64,000 nucleotides of DNA, taken from the NCBI RefSeq assembly GCF_003173755.1, contig NZ_CP029553.1, forward strand, positions 273,001 to 337,000, in the 5' to 3' direction. Source of the stretch: Methylobacterium terrae (GTDB lineage: Bacteria > Pseudomonadota > Alphaproteobacteria > Rhizobiales > Beijerinckiaceae). The notes under the pieces were generated by a model that was given only the letters and a program-made list of their open reading frames with translations, made no database searches and had not been told where the DNA came from. This document shows, one piece after another, positions 17,827-25,860 of the stretch (position 1 is its first letter; each line of letters starts with the position of its first letter). The translations under genes were made by a program, and so were the position numbers.

Positions 17827-18570
17827 TCAGACCACCGGCGGCGCCGTGGCGGCGGCGTCCGGGGCCGGGGACTTGGTGCCGGAGACGAGCGGCCCGTCGC
17901 CGTGGACGAGCGTCATCGCCAGGGCGACCGCCGCCAGCACCGCCGCCAGCACCGCCGGCACCAGGAAGGCGCGCTCGCCGAAGGCGCCGTGCAGCAGGCC
18001 GCCGGAGATCGCTCCGAGCGTCAGGGCGGCCCAGAGCGGCGCCTGGATCCAGAACGACGGCGAGGGATGGCCGAGCAGCAGGTTGGCGAGCCCGGTGCCG
18101 AAACGCACCACCGCGCCGGTGACGTAGGTCAGCGCCAGGCTGCGCCCCTCCTCGTCCTGCAGGACGGCGTTCTGCATGCCGAGCGCCAGCACGATCGGGT
18201 AGGCGTGGAGCGGGAACTCGAACGGACCGCGCGGCATGACGAGGCCGACGCAGAGCAGCAGCGCCTGGAGGCCGAGCAGCACCGCGAGGCGCCAGTAGCC
18301 GACAGCGGCGGCGATCAGCGTGCCGAGGAACGCCCCGAAGCAGAACAGCGCGATGGTGCTGCCGACCCGGGTGACGTTGCCCCAGTCGCCGAGGCTGACC
18401 GCCGCGCCGAGGCGGGTGGTGTTGCCGCTCATGAACGACATGAACAGCTGCGAGAATTCCAGGAACCCGATCGCGTCCGCGCAGCCGGCGAGTGCCGACA
18501 GGGCCAGCGCGAACGGAACCCGCGTGCTCGCGGCGGCCGGAAAGGCCTTGGTGTCCTTCTCTGCTGCCAT
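17827..18570 (-). CDS. YoaK/DUF1275 family membrane protein
   Basis: 247-residue inner-membrane protein of unknown function. About six hydrophobic segments are visible. The family signature follows the first one (GCADAIGFLEFSQLFMSFMSGNTTRLG), and QNAVLQDEEGRSLALTYVTG matches the usual QN......G...TTYVTG block. The ATG at 18570 has GGGAGAGAG close upstream. A GGAAC-N16-GGTT sequence on the minus strand at 18644-18620, the pattern used by the alphaproteobacterial general-stress sigma factor EcfG, would start transcription about 40 bases before the gene. I infer stress induction. No transport substrate can be assigned. Confidence 0.88.
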   Translation of the reverse strand: MAAEKDTKAFPAAASTRVPFALALSALAGCADAIGFLEFSQLFMSFMSGNTTRLGAAVSLGDWGNVTRVGSTIALFCFGAFLGTLIAAAVGYWRLAVLLGLQALLLCVGLVMPRGPFEFPLHAYPIVLALGMQNAVLQDEEGRSLALTYVTGAVVRFGTGLANLLLGHPSPSFWIQAPLWAALTLGAISGGLLHGAFGERAFLVPAVLAAVLAAVALAMTLVHGDGPLVSGTKSPAPDAAATAPPVV

Positions 18571-18619
18571 TCAGCCTCTCTCCCGTGCTGCCCTCAGGGC
18601 AGATGTCGCGTGAATGCAG

Positions 18620-18644
18620 AACCGGGAGAGAGCGTGACGGTTCC
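18620..18644 (-). promoter_or_regulatory. EcfG-type (general stress) promoter for the DUF1275 gene
   Basis: On the minus strand GGAAC (18644-18640) is followed after exactly 16 bases by GGTT (18623-18620). This fits the EcfG consensus GGAAC-N16/17-(C/G)GTT. The -10 box is about 50 bases upstream of the ATG. The same GGAAC-N16-GGTT layout occurs in front of csbD in this window. Confidence 0.6.
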
Positions 18645-18655
18645 GCTGCAGCGCA

Positions 18656-19027
18656 TCACGGACGGCGCAGGCCCGGCAGCAGGTCGGCCAGGGCCTCGTA
18701 GTCGAAGGGTTTCGACCAGGCCGGGATCGCCGCGTGCTCGGCCGGGATCGCGGCGGCATCGTAGCCGGTGGCGAAGATCATCGGCACGCCGCGCCGGTTC
18801 AGCTCGCCGACGAGCGAGTAGACGAGCTCGCCCCGCAGGTTGATGTCCAGGACCGCGAGGTCGAGGGCGTGCGACGCGAGAAGCGCGCGCGCCTCCTCGA
18901 CCGTCGGCACCGGGCCGACCACCTCGGCGCCGTGCCGGATCAGGGCACGGGAGATGTCGTCGGCGATGAAGTACTCGTCCTCGACGACGAGGACCCGGAG
19001 CCGGTGGGGCCTCTCCTGTCCTGGCAT
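18656..19027 (-). CDS. single-domain response regulator, FAT GUY type
   Basis: A 123-residue receiver domain with no output domain. Phosphorylation pocket: EDE at about 16-18 and acceptor D61 in AVLDINLRG. The segment PMIFATGYD (about 83-91) matches the FAT GUY motif of a receiver subfamily that includes SdrG of Sphingomonas, which acts in the phosphorelay controlling the general stress response. The conserved Lys is in WSKPFDYEAL. The ATG at 19027 has GCGAGGA about 8 bases upstream. It precedes the DUF1275 gene on the same strand, which carries an EcfG-type promoter, so a stress-signalling role is plausible. No partner kinase is in the window. Confidence 0.85.
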   Translation of the reverse strand: MPGQERPHRLRVLVVEDEYFIADDISRALIRHGAEVVGPVPTVEEARALLASHALDLAVLDINLRGELVYSLVGELNRRGVPMIFATGYDAAAIPAEHAAIPAWSKPFDYEALADLLPGLRRP

Positions 19028-19162
19028 CGGTGGGTCCTCGCCTCGGCCGGCACCCCCGCGCGGGCGCCTTCGGTCACATATGATAGCACGATGGGGCGGG
19101 GGCCGTCGTCGGCGCAACTCCCGGATGGCGGATCAGCGGGGACAACCACGGCGCGAGGCGCC

Positions 19163-19792
19163 TCAATAGAGCCGCGTCCGGTAGGATTCCTCCATCAGCC
19201 GCTCGGCCTCCGCGGTGGTCATCGCGCTCGTCTGCTCGGCGAGCACGCGGCCGAGGCTCGGGAAACCGTCGCGCGGGATCTGCGCGGCGGGGTCCCAGAG
19301 CCGCGCGCGCATCACCGCCTTGCCGCAATGGAAGAAAGCCTCGCGCACCGCGACGACGAGCCCGGTCGTCGGCACCTTCCCTTGCGCGGCGAGCGGCGCC
19401 AGCAGGTCCGGATCGGTGGTGATGCGGGCGGTGCCGTTGACCCGCAGGGTCTCGGTGATGCCGGGCACGAGGAAGATCAGGCCGATGCCCGGCGCCGCCA
19501 GCAGGTTGCCGAAGCTGTCGGCGCGGTTGTTGCCGCGCCGGTCCGGGATCAGCAGCGTGGCGTCGTCGAGGACCCGGACGAAGCCCGGCGCGTCGCCCCG
19601 CGGGCTGGCATCGGCGCGGCCCTCGGCGTCGGCGCTGGCGACGACCAGGAACGGCGAGAGCGCGATGAAGGCGCGGGCATGGCCGTCAAGCCGCGCGAGC
19701 ACCTTGCCCTCGGCCAGGCGGCTGACCGGGCCCATGTGGTCGCGCAGGTCCATCGCGTCACGGATCTCGGCGGCATCGCGCATCCCGTCCAT
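19163..19792 (-). CDS. pyridoxamine 5'-phosphate oxidase family flavoprotein
   Basis: 209-residue split-barrel protein of the FMN/F420-binding PPOX superfamily, resembling the MSMEG_1061-like FMN-dependent group. Typical strands are FIALSPFLVVASADAEGRADASPRGD and LIPDRRGNNRADSFGNLLAAPGIGLIFLVPG, then TLRVNGTARI. These are the core in which flavin phosphate binds. It probably reduces or detoxifies a small molecule; the true substrate is unknown, and it is not the pyridoxine pathway enzyme PdxH. It lies upstream of the receiver-domain gene on the same strand but 135 bases away. Confidence 0.85.
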   Translation of the reverse strand: MDGMRDAAEIRDAMDLRDHMGPVSRLAEGKVLARLDGHARAFIALSPFLVVASADAEGRADASPRGDAPGFVRVLDDATLLIPDRRGNNRADSFGNLLAAPGIGLIFLVPGITETLRVNGTARITTDPDLLAPLAAQGKVPTTGLVVAVREAFFHCGKAVMRARLWDPAAQIPRDGFPSLGRVLAEQTSAMTTAEAERLMEESYRTRLY

Positions 19793-19892
19793 CCGGCTCC
19801 CCCGCTGCGGCCTGTTGTCCGCTCCGCCCCCGCGGCGCGGCGCCGCCCTATCTCGGCGTCAGGGTGCGGGCTCCGCGCGATCGAAGCAAGCG

Positions 19893-20750
19893 ATGATCTC
19901 ACGAGCGATGGCCTTCGTCGGCATCAGGCGGTCCCGGTACGCCGGCCGCCTCGGCCTCGCCGCCCTCCTCATGGGCCTCCTCCCGGGCCTCCTGCCGGGC
20001 CTCGCCGGACCGGCCGCGGCGGGGCTGACGCCGAAGGATCTCTCCGGCGTCGGGCTCGCGCCGCCGCCCGGCGCCCGGGCGCCACTCGACGCCGCCTTCA
20101 CGGACGCGGCCGGCCGGCGCCTGAGCCTGGGCCAGGCCCTCGACGGGCGGCCCGCCCTGCTGATGCCCCTCGACTACGCCTGCCGCAACGTCTGCGACCC
20201 GATGCTCGCGGTGGCCGGCACGGCGCTCGCCGCCACCGGCCTCGCGCCGGGGACGGATTTCCGTCTGGTGACCCTCGGCATCAACCCGCGGGCCGACCAG
20301 GACACCGCCCGCGCGATGGTGGCCGAGCAGCTCGGCGCCGGCCCCCTGCTCGCGAGCGCCGTGGTGCTCACCGGGGCTCCGGGGCCGGTCGCGGCGGTGA
20401 CGCGGGCGATCGGCTATACCTACGCCTACGACCGGGACACCGATTCCTACGCCCATCCGGCCGGGGCCCTGGTGCTCACCGGCGACGGGCGGGTGGCCCG
20501 GGCCCTGTCGCCGCTCGCGATGACCGCCCGCGACCTGCGCCTCGCCCTGGTCGAGGCCGGCGAGGGCCGGGTCGGGGCGCTCTCCGACCGGCTGCTGCTG
20601 CTCTGCTACGGCTACGACCCGCAGACCGGGATCTACACCCCCCTGATCCGCCGGATCCTCACCGCCTCGGGGGTCGTCACGGTGCTGGCCATCGCCGGGC
20701 TGGTGGCGTGGCTGCACCGGCGCTCGCGCGGCGGAGCGACGCCGGCTTAA
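19893..20750 (+). CDS. SCO1/SenC-type copper chaperone, membrane anchored
   Basis: Thioredoxin-fold protein of the SCO family, which delivers copper to the CuA site of cytochrome c oxidase or acts as a thiol reductant in the periplasm. 285 residues. An N-terminal signal or anchor (about 15-45, ending AGPAAAG) is followed by the copper-binding CRNVC motif (C-x3-C), and a candidate copper-ligand His lies in DSYAHPAGALVL. A second hydrophobic segment near the C-terminus (VVTVLAIAGLVAWLHRR) should anchor it. The ATG at 19893 is used; another in-frame ATG is 15 bases later. No oxidase genes are adjacent. Confidence 0.88.
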   Translation: MISRAMAFVGIRRSRYAGRLGLAALLMGLLPGLLPGLAGPAAAGLTPKDLSGVGLAPPPGARAPLDAAFTDAAGRRLSLGQALDGRPALLMPLDYACRNVCDPMLAVAGTALAATGLAPGTDFRLVTLGINPRADQDTARAMVAEQLGAGPLLASAVVLTGAPGPVAAVTRAIGYTYAYDRDTDSYAHPAGALVLTGDGRVARALSPLAMTARDLRLALVEAGEGRVGALSDRLLLLCYGYDPQTGIYTPLIRRILTASGVVTVLAIAGLVAWLHRRSRGGATPA

Positions 20751-20905
20751 CGACGACCCGAGTCTCCTGTGGGCGGCGGGGCGCCGAGGGTGCACACTGC
20801 CCCGCGGGCGAGCGCGGCGCGACAGGCGGCGACGGGGCGCGAGCCCCGCCCACCGCGAGCCCGACGGCCCCGCCGGGCCGTCCCCGAACGGAACCTGAGA
20901 GACAG

Positions 20906-21739
20906 ATGGCCCTCCCCCTCGTCATCACGGTGGCGCCGAACGGCGCCCGCCGCACCAAGGCCGACCACCCCGCCCTGCCGATCGACCCGCGGGAGATCGG
21001 CCTCGAGGCGGCGCGCTGCCGCGAGGCCGGCGCCGCGATGATCCACCTGCACGTGCGGGATGCCGAACAGCGCCACACCCTCGACCTCGACCGCTACCGC
21101 GCGGCGCTCGCCGCCGTGCGCCGGGAGGCCGGGCCGGAGATGATCTGCCAGGTCACCACCGAGGCGGTCGGCCTCTACAGCCCGGCCGAGCAGATGGCGG
21201 CGATGCGGGCGTTGAAGCCCGAGGCGTTCTCGGTGGCGTTGCGCGAACTCTTCGCCGAACCGGAGGACGAGGCGGCGGCGGCCGCCTTCCTGGCCGAGCA
21301 GGCCCGGGCCGGTGTGCTGGTGCAGCACATCCTGTACGATGCCGGGGACGTCACCCGGTTCCAGGGCCTGGCGGCGCGGGGGCTGATCCCGCTCGAGCGG
21401 GCGAGCGTCCTGTTCGTGCTCGGCCGCTACGCCGTCGGCCAGCGCTCGGACCCGGCCGACCTGCTGCCGTTCCTGGCCGCCTGGAATTCCGAGCACCACC
21501 TCGACCTGCCCTGGGCGCTCTGCGCGTTCGGGCCGCGGGAGGCGGCCTGCCTCGTCGCCGCGGCGGCGCTCGGCGGTCACGCCCGGGTCGGGTTCGAGAA
21601 CAACCTGTGGCGGCCGGACGGGAGCCTCGCGCCGGACAACGCCGCGCAGGTCGCGAACCTCGCCGCGCACGCGCGCGCGATCGGCATCGCCGTCGCATCG
21701 CCCGCGCAGGCGCGGGCCCTGTTCGTCGGGGAGGCGTGA
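20906..21739 (+). CDS. BKACE (DUF849) family beta-keto acid cleavage enzyme
   Basis: Zinc-dependent enzyme of the family founded by 3-keto-5-aminohexanoate cleavage enzyme (Kce), which splits beta-keto acids with acetyl-CoA. 277 residues, normal length. Key features are ITVAPNGARRTKADHPALPI near the start, zinc ligands in MIHLHVRD (His47 and His49 region), TTEAVG, and ALGGHARVGFENNLWRPDG near the C-terminus. ATG at 20906 after GAGAGACAG. It follows the SCO gene by 155 bases without an obvious link. The substrate cannot be inferred from the neighbours, since no lysine-fermentation or carnitine genes are present. Confidence 0.9.
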   Translation: MALPLVITVAPNGARRTKADHPALPIDPREIGLEAARCREAGAAMIHLHVRDAEQRHTLDLDRYRAALAAVRREAGPEMICQVTTEAVGLYSPAEQMAAMRALKPEAFSVALRELFAEPEDEAAAAAFLAEQARAGVLVQHILYDAGDVTRFQGLAARGLIPLERASVLFVLGRYAVGQRSDPADLLPFLAAWNSEHHLDLPWALCAFGPREAACLVAAAALGGHARVGFENNLWRPDGSLAPDNAAQVANLAAHARAIGIAVASPAQARALFVGEA

Positions 21740-21745
21740 GGATCG

Positions 21746-21789
21746 CCCGGACCCGGGGGGAAGTTCCAAGCTCCCCGCGTCGGTCCGGG
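21746..21789. terminator. hairpin terminator between convergent genes
   Basis: CCCGGACC (21746-21753) pairs with GGTCCGGG (21782-21789), with further G-rich/C-rich pairing inside. It lies just after the BKACE stop and before the 3' end of the convergent transglycosylase gene, so it can serve both. Confidence 0.55.
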
Positions 21790-21836
21790 TGCCGGCGACC
21801 GTTCGGGGCGCTCGCGAGGCCGTCGCCTTCCGAAGC

Positions 21837-22922
21837 CTACTGGCTGATCGCGGCCGAGGCCGGCTCGGGCGTCGCCGCCGCGGTCTGGGGCACCGGCGGC
21901 GCGGGCTTGCGGACGACGAAGTGGCGGAACTCGACCGGGCGGCGCGGAGGCAGCGGCATCTTCGGGCCGGCCTCGGGTTCGACGGCGGCGGGCGCCAGGG
22001 CGGCGACCGTGGTCGGGGCGGCGGAGGCGGGCTGCGGGACCGGCGCGGCCTGCGCGGCGGCGGGCACTGCCGCGAGGCTGACCGTCTGCCCGGAGGTCGG
22101 GAACGGCAGGCCGGCGGCGGCGGTGTTGCCCGCATAGGCGAGCGCCGGGCCGGCGGGGGAAGTCGGGGCGGCGTGGAAGGCCAGGGAGGCCGGGCGCACC
22201 GGCGGCAGCGGCACGGTGACCGTCGGCTCGGCGGCCTCCTGAGCCACCTGGGCGGACACCATCTGGACCGGAGCGGCTTGAGAGGGAGCGGTCTGGGCCG
22301 CCGCGACCGGCTGAGGAGCGGCGGGGGCGGGCAGGGTGTAGGGCTGCGCGGACGCCTGCTGGGCGTAGGCGCCCGCCAGGGCGGCGACCGACGGGTCGGC
22401 GGAGGCGGTCGCGGTGGTGGCCGCCGGGCGGCCGCCGAAGACGTTGCCGAAGAACTTGCCGAGCGGGTTGACGGGGGCTTCCCGCACCGGCGGCGCCTCG
22501 AGCTCGGCCACGTCGGTGCGCACGCCCGCCCGCTTGGCGGCGTAGTAGTAGCCCCGGGCGTAGTAGCTGTAGGCCTGGGCCTCGTTGCCGTGGGCCGTCT
22601 TGTAGGCGCCGGCGAGGTAGGCGACGCCGTAGGTCAGGTTGACCTTGGCATCGAGCAGGCCGGCGGCCGGGCCGCTGTAGCCGAGCGCCCGGGCGGTGCC
22701 GTGCTTGATCTGCATCAGGCCCATCGCGCCGCCGCGACCGACCGCGCGGGGATTGTAGCCGCTCTCCCGCTTCACCACCCGGTGGATGAAGCTCGCCGGG
22801 ACGCCGTTGGCCTTGGCATGTGCCTCGATCAGCGCGTCGATGTTGTCGCGGACGGGGCTCACCTGGGCCGTGGCCGGGAGCGGCGCCGCGACGGCGACGG
22901 CGATGAGGAGGCGCTTGCGCAT
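21837..22922 (-). CDS. secreted lytic transglycosylase (SLT domain)
   Basis: Periplasmic enzyme that cleaves peptidoglycan glycan strands. 361 residues. A signal peptide covers residues 1-20 (cleavage after PATAQ). The SLT domain carries catalytic Glu53 in KRESGYNPRAVG, then GGAMGLMQIKHGTARALGY and a NLTYGVAYLAG block with YYARGYYY. From about residue 160 to the end the sequence is a low-complexity Pro/Ala/Gln-rich tail of ~200 residues without a domain, probably disordered and wall- or envelope-spanning. This tail is longer than in most family members. It stands alone; no secretion-system genes flank it. Confidence 0.92.
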   Translation of the reverse strand: MRKRLLIAVAVAAPLPATAQVSPVRDNIDALIEAHAKANGVPASFIHRVVKRESGYNPRAVGRGGAMGLMQIKHGTARALGYSGPAAGLLDAKVNLTYGVAYLAGAYKTAHGNEAQAYSYYARGYYYAAKRAGVRTDVAELEAPPVREAPVNPLGKFFGNVFGGRPAATTATASADPSVAALAGAYAQQASAQPYTLPAPAAPQPVAAAQTAPSQAAPVQMVSAQVAQEAAEPTVTVPLPPVRPASLAFHAAPTSPAGPALAYAGNTAAAGLPFPTSGQTVSLAAVPAAAQAAPVPQPASAAPTTVAALAPAAVEPEAGPKMPLPPRRPVEFRHFVVRKPAPPVPQTAAATPEPASAAISQ

Positions 22923-23155
22923 GCAGGACCTGCTGGAGGGAGCCGGTGCGCTGCCGCACCGACGGGAAGGCCCATCCTGCTCCGTTTCAAATGCGGCGGG
23001 AAAGAGACTTGGCCGTTCCGGACCCTGACTTGGCCGTTAACTCCACCGGAAAACGGCTGAGTTTCGCAGTGCGATGTGGCCGGAAGAACACAGGATACCG
23101 TCGGCGCCGGCCCATCCACAGCCGTCGCGGCGGCCGCCGATTCGGCCGATTCGCC

Positions 23156-24586
23156 TCAACGCCGCCCGCCGCCGAAGCCGCCGCCTCCCCCAAAGCCGCC
23201 CCCGCCCCCGAAACCGCCCGGCCCTTCGCCGCCCGGACGACCGAAGCCGCCGGGGCCGCCGAAACCACCCGGGCCGCCGCCCCCCGGGCCGCCGAAGCCC
23301 CCCGGAGCACCGGAGCCGCCCTGACCGCCGAAGCGGCCCGCCCCCTCCCCGCCCGGCATGCGCGGGTCGAGTTCCCCGCGCCCGCCGAATCGCCCGCCCT
23401 CGCCGCCGGGCGCGCCGTCGCCGGGTCCCGGCCGGCCGAAGCCGCCGGAGCGTCCGTCCGGGCCGCCGCCAGGGCCGCCAGGGGATCCGCCAGGGGATCC
23501 GCCGTGAGATCCGCCGCGCGATCCACCGTGAGATCCGCCGGGAGACCCTCCATGGGAGGGGCCGCCCGCGCCGCCGCGGCCGGGGCCACCGGTCCCGCCG
23601 CGCGGCCTGCTTCCGTCGCCGCGCCCGGCCGGATCCGGCCGCAGGCGCACGGCATCGAGGTCGAGCCGGCCGCCGCGGCCGGTGCGCCCGTCGAGGATCG
23701 CGAGCCCGCCGCCCGCCGGCACGAGGCCGCCCCGCCCGGCCACCGCGTAGCCGGCGCCGGTGCGCAGGGTGCCGCCCTCTCGGGTCACGTAGGCCTCGAT
23801 CGACAGGCGCCGCGCCTCGGCGCCGAACGGATCCGTCGCCGGCACCGCCCGCGCGACCGCGAACCGGGCGCCGCTGAGGCTGCCCTCCGCCACCGCCCGC
23901 CCGCCGGCGAGGGCCGGGTCGATCCCCGAGAGCGGCAGGTTGCCGATGCGCAGCGCGCCCGCCGGCCCGCGCGTCACCGGGCCGGCGACGAGATCCGGGG
24001 CGGACCCGGCCGGGTCGATCCGGCTCGCCGCGATGCTGCCGTCCGGCCGGCGCAGGCCGCTGACCGCCACCCGCTCGCCGAGCTTCGGCCGGGGCATCTC
24101 GGGCGGCATTCCGGCGGTGGCGACCGCCTGGCCGAGCACCGTCAGCCGGTCGGCGGCGACGCGCTGCACCGGCCCGACCACCTCGTGGATCACCGCGATG
24201 CCGGCGGTGGCGAGCCCGCTCTCCCCGGTCTGCGCCAGGGTGCGCACCACCTGCCCGACGCGCAGGTCGCCGACCCCGGCCGGCCGGCCATCGACCGTCA
24301 CCGAGACGTCCGGCGGGTAGGCGATGCGCAGGTCGTTGACGATGATGCTGCCGAAGCCCCGGATGGTGCCGACGACGCCGGTGCCGCCGATGCCGCGGTC
24401 GCCCTCCTCGTCGGGCCCCGGCCGGATGCCGGTACCGCCGATGCCCTGGTCGAGGATCTTGTCGCCCGCCGCCCCCGCGGGCCCGGCGGCCGCGAGCCAG
24501 CTCGCGCCGGAGAGGAGCCGCAGGAGGCCGCGCCGGGTGACGGGGCCCGTGACGGGGGATGCGCGCCGCACCGGTGGCGCCCTCAC
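23156..24586 (-). CDS. DUF5666 domain protein with Gly-rich C-terminal tail
   Basis: Exported protein of unknown function, about 476 residues from a GTG at 24586 that overlaps the stop of the upstream DUF6502 gene as GTGA. TRRGLLRLLSGASWLAAA resembles a twin-arginine export signal. The body (about 40-320) contains repeated small beta domains of the DUF5666 type (GTIRGFGSIIVNDLRIAYPP; LTVLGQAVATAGMPP; VAVSGLRRPDGSIAASRIDP). The last ~150 residues are a Gly/Pro/Arg-rich repeat region (GGFGGPGGFGRPGG), predicted disordered. Coupled translation with the DUF6502 gene suggests a joint role. A later in-frame GTG at 24571 is an alternative start. Confidence 0.82.
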   Translation of the reverse strand: MRAPPVRRASPVTGPVTRRGLLRLLSGASWLAAAGPAGAAGDKILDQGIGGTGIRPGPDEEGDRGIGGTGVVGTIRGFGSIIVNDLRIAYPPDVSVTVDGRPAGVGDLRVGQVVRTLAQTGESGLATAGIAVIHEVVGPVQRVAADRLTVLGQAVATAGMPPEMPRPKLGERVAVSGLRRPDGSIAASRIDPAGSAPDLVAGPVTRGPAGALRIGNLPLSGIDPALAGGRAVAEGSLSGARFAVARAVPATDPFGAEARRLSIEAYVTREGGTLRTGAGYAVAGRGGLVPAGGGLAILDGRTGRGGRLDLDAVRLRPDPAGRGDGSRPRGGTGGPGRGGAGGPSHGGSPGGSHGGSRGGSHGGSPGGSPGGPGGGPDGRSGGFGRPGPGDGAPGGEGGRFGGRGELDPRMPGGEGAGRFGGQGGSGAPGGFGGPGGGGPGGFGGPGGFGRPGGEGPGGFGGGGGFGGGGGFGGGRR

Positions 24587-25464
24587 GCCTTCGGCTCGGG
24601 CCGGGGCGCGGCCTCGCCCCGGGCTCGCGGCGCGTCCTCTTTCTGGGCTCGCGGCGCGTCCTCGGCGTAGATGTAGATGCCGAAGTTCCAGCGCGCCTCG
24701 CCGCCCGGGTCGGTCTCGCAGGCCGCGTGCGCCTCGCGGTTGGCCTGCTGCAGCGCGTCCATGGCGATCTCCCGCGCCCGCGTCTCGAGCCGCCGGGCGA
24801 GCGCGGGCGACAGCCCGTCGTAATGTACGGCGCGCTCGAGGAAGCGCGGCTTCTCCTCCAGGATGTTGGCGACGGAGGCGGCGATGTGGTCGTGCAGGTT
24901 GCGGCCGAAATAATAGAGCTGCTGCGTCCCCCCGCCGCTCGGCACGAAGGCGGCCTCGGCCAGCACGATGCGCTCCTCGGCGTCCAGGGTGACGAGGCCG
25001 CGGTCGAGCCACTCGTCGAGCACCGCGCGGGGGCGCAGGTCGCGGGTCACCGAGGCGACCAGGCTCTCGAAGGACGGGCCGTCCTCGGCGGCGCGCGGCA
25101 GGGCCTTCGGCCGCCCGTCGGCCTCGGTGAATTCGGGCGCCGCGACCCAGCGGGCGATGATGCGGCTGGTGCGCGAGACCGCGGCCGGCACCGCGCTCAC
25201 CGGCGCGCCGGCCCCGCGCAGGCGCCGCACCTCCTTGCGGTGGATGCCGGTGAGCAGGCTCACCCGGCTGTCGGTCTGGTCCTTGCCGGGCAGGGCGAAG
25301 TCGTACTCGGCGACGTTCACGTACAGCTCGCGCAGGAGGTCGGTCAGCGCCGGGAAGGTGATCCCGCTGCGCACGAACAGGCGCACCAGCGGCCGCAGCA
25401 GCCGGGCGAGCGGGGCCTGCAGCGCGCCCGCATCGGGCGCAAATCTCGGGTTCGGCTCTGACAT
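24583..25464 (-). CDS. DUF6502 family protein, possible DNA-binding regulator
   Basis: 293-residue cytoplasmic protein of unknown function. LRPLVRLFVRSGITFPALTD and TDSRVSLLTGIHRKEVRRLR (about 63-82) have the spacing of a winged helix-turn-helix, so I infer DNA binding; this is not established for the family as far as I know. ATG at 25464 follows a candidate -10 (TAGAAC, 25479-25474) by only about ten bases, so the mRNA may be nearly leaderless. Its stop overlaps the start of the DUF5666 gene. The promoter region contains three copies of a GTGGG-N7-CCCAC palindrome, an autoregulation-like layout. The Ala/Pro/charged C-terminus has little structure. Confidence 0.8.
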   Translation of the reverse strand: MSEPNPRFAPDAGALQAPLARLLRPLVRLFVRSGITFPALTDLLRELYVNVAEYDFALPGKDQTDSRVSLLTGIHRKEVRRLRGAGAPVSAVPAAVSRTSRIIARWVAAPEFTEADGRPKALPRAAEDGPSFESLVASVTRDLRPRAVLDEWLDRGLVTLDAEERIVLAEAAFVPSGGGTQQLYYFGRNLHDHIAASVANILEEKPRFLERAVHYDGLSPALARRLETRAREIAMDALQQANREAHAACETDPGGEARWNFGIYIYAEDAPRAQKEDAPRARGEAAPRPEPKA

Positions 25465-25473
25465 CACACGATC

Positions 25474-25501
25474 GTTCTAGCCCAGGCGCCGTGGGACACA
25501 A
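25474..25501 (-). promoter_or_regulatory. candidate promoter of the DUF6502 gene
   Basis: On the minus strand TTGTGT (25501-25496) and TAGAAC (25479-25474) are 16 bases apart, a reasonable sigma-70 pair. The -35 box sits inside operator copy one (25491-25507), so a bound regulator would block it. Confidence 0.45.
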
Positions 25502-25587
25502 TCCCACAAAAGCGCGGCGCACCGCGTTTTCCGATTGACGTGGGAAAATTGCCCACATACATCATCGGTCGTGGTCGGATTTCCCAC
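25491..25587. promoter_or_regulatory. three-copy operator array, GTGGG-N7-CCCAC
   Basis: Copies lie at 25491-25507 (GTGGGACACAATCCCAC), 25540-25556 (GTGGGAAAATTGCCCAC) and 25571-25587 (GTGGTCGGATTTCCCAC, one mismatch). All are 17 bases with identical spacing of the half-sites; centres are 49 and 31 bases apart. They fill the divergent region between the DUF6502 gene and two small plus-strand genes and overlap both core promoters. This is a strong sign of a dimeric repressor. Confidence 0.75.
25535..25563 (+). promoter_or_regulatory. sigma-70-like promoter with operator between -35 and -10
   Basis: TTGACG (25535-25540) and TACATC (25558-25563) are separated by 17 bases, and operator copy two occupies almost exactly that spacer. 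It would drive the small genes starting at 25627 and 25861. Confidence 0.5.
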
Positions 25588-25626
25588 GCCAACGCCGCCC
25601 ACCAGGACCAGCCGCAGGATCAGCCG

Positions 25627-25842
25627 ATGGCCAGCCTCCCTCCCCTCGTGTGCCGTAGCATCGGTCCGGAGCCGCTCCGGCTCTCCGCCCCGCGGCGCCG
25701 GCCCGCGTTCCGGCTGCCCCGTTCGCGACCGACCGTGGCGATGCTGGTGCGCAGCCTCGCGCTCATCGCCGGGCTGGGCATGCCGGTGGCGGCCGCGACC
25801 CTGGCCGACCTCGCCCACCCGGCGCCGGCCTCGGTCCGCTGA
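25627..25842 (+). CDS. small hypothetical protein with one hydrophobic segment
   Basis: 71 residues from the ATG at 25627. The N-terminal half is Arg/Pro-rich, and the C-terminal part has a hydrophobic stretch (AMLVRSLALIAGLGMPVAAATLADL) that could be a membrane anchor. I do not recognise it. It begins about 60 bases after the operator-controlled plus-strand promoter and is followed 18 bases later by another small membrane gene, so the two probably form an operon divergent from the DUF6502 gene. Confidence 0.5.
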   Translation: MASLPPLVCRSIGPEPLRLSAPRRRPAFRLPRSRPTVAMLVRSLALIAGLGMPVAAATLADLAHPAPASVR

Positions 25843-25860
25843 CGAAGGAGTGTTGTCGTG

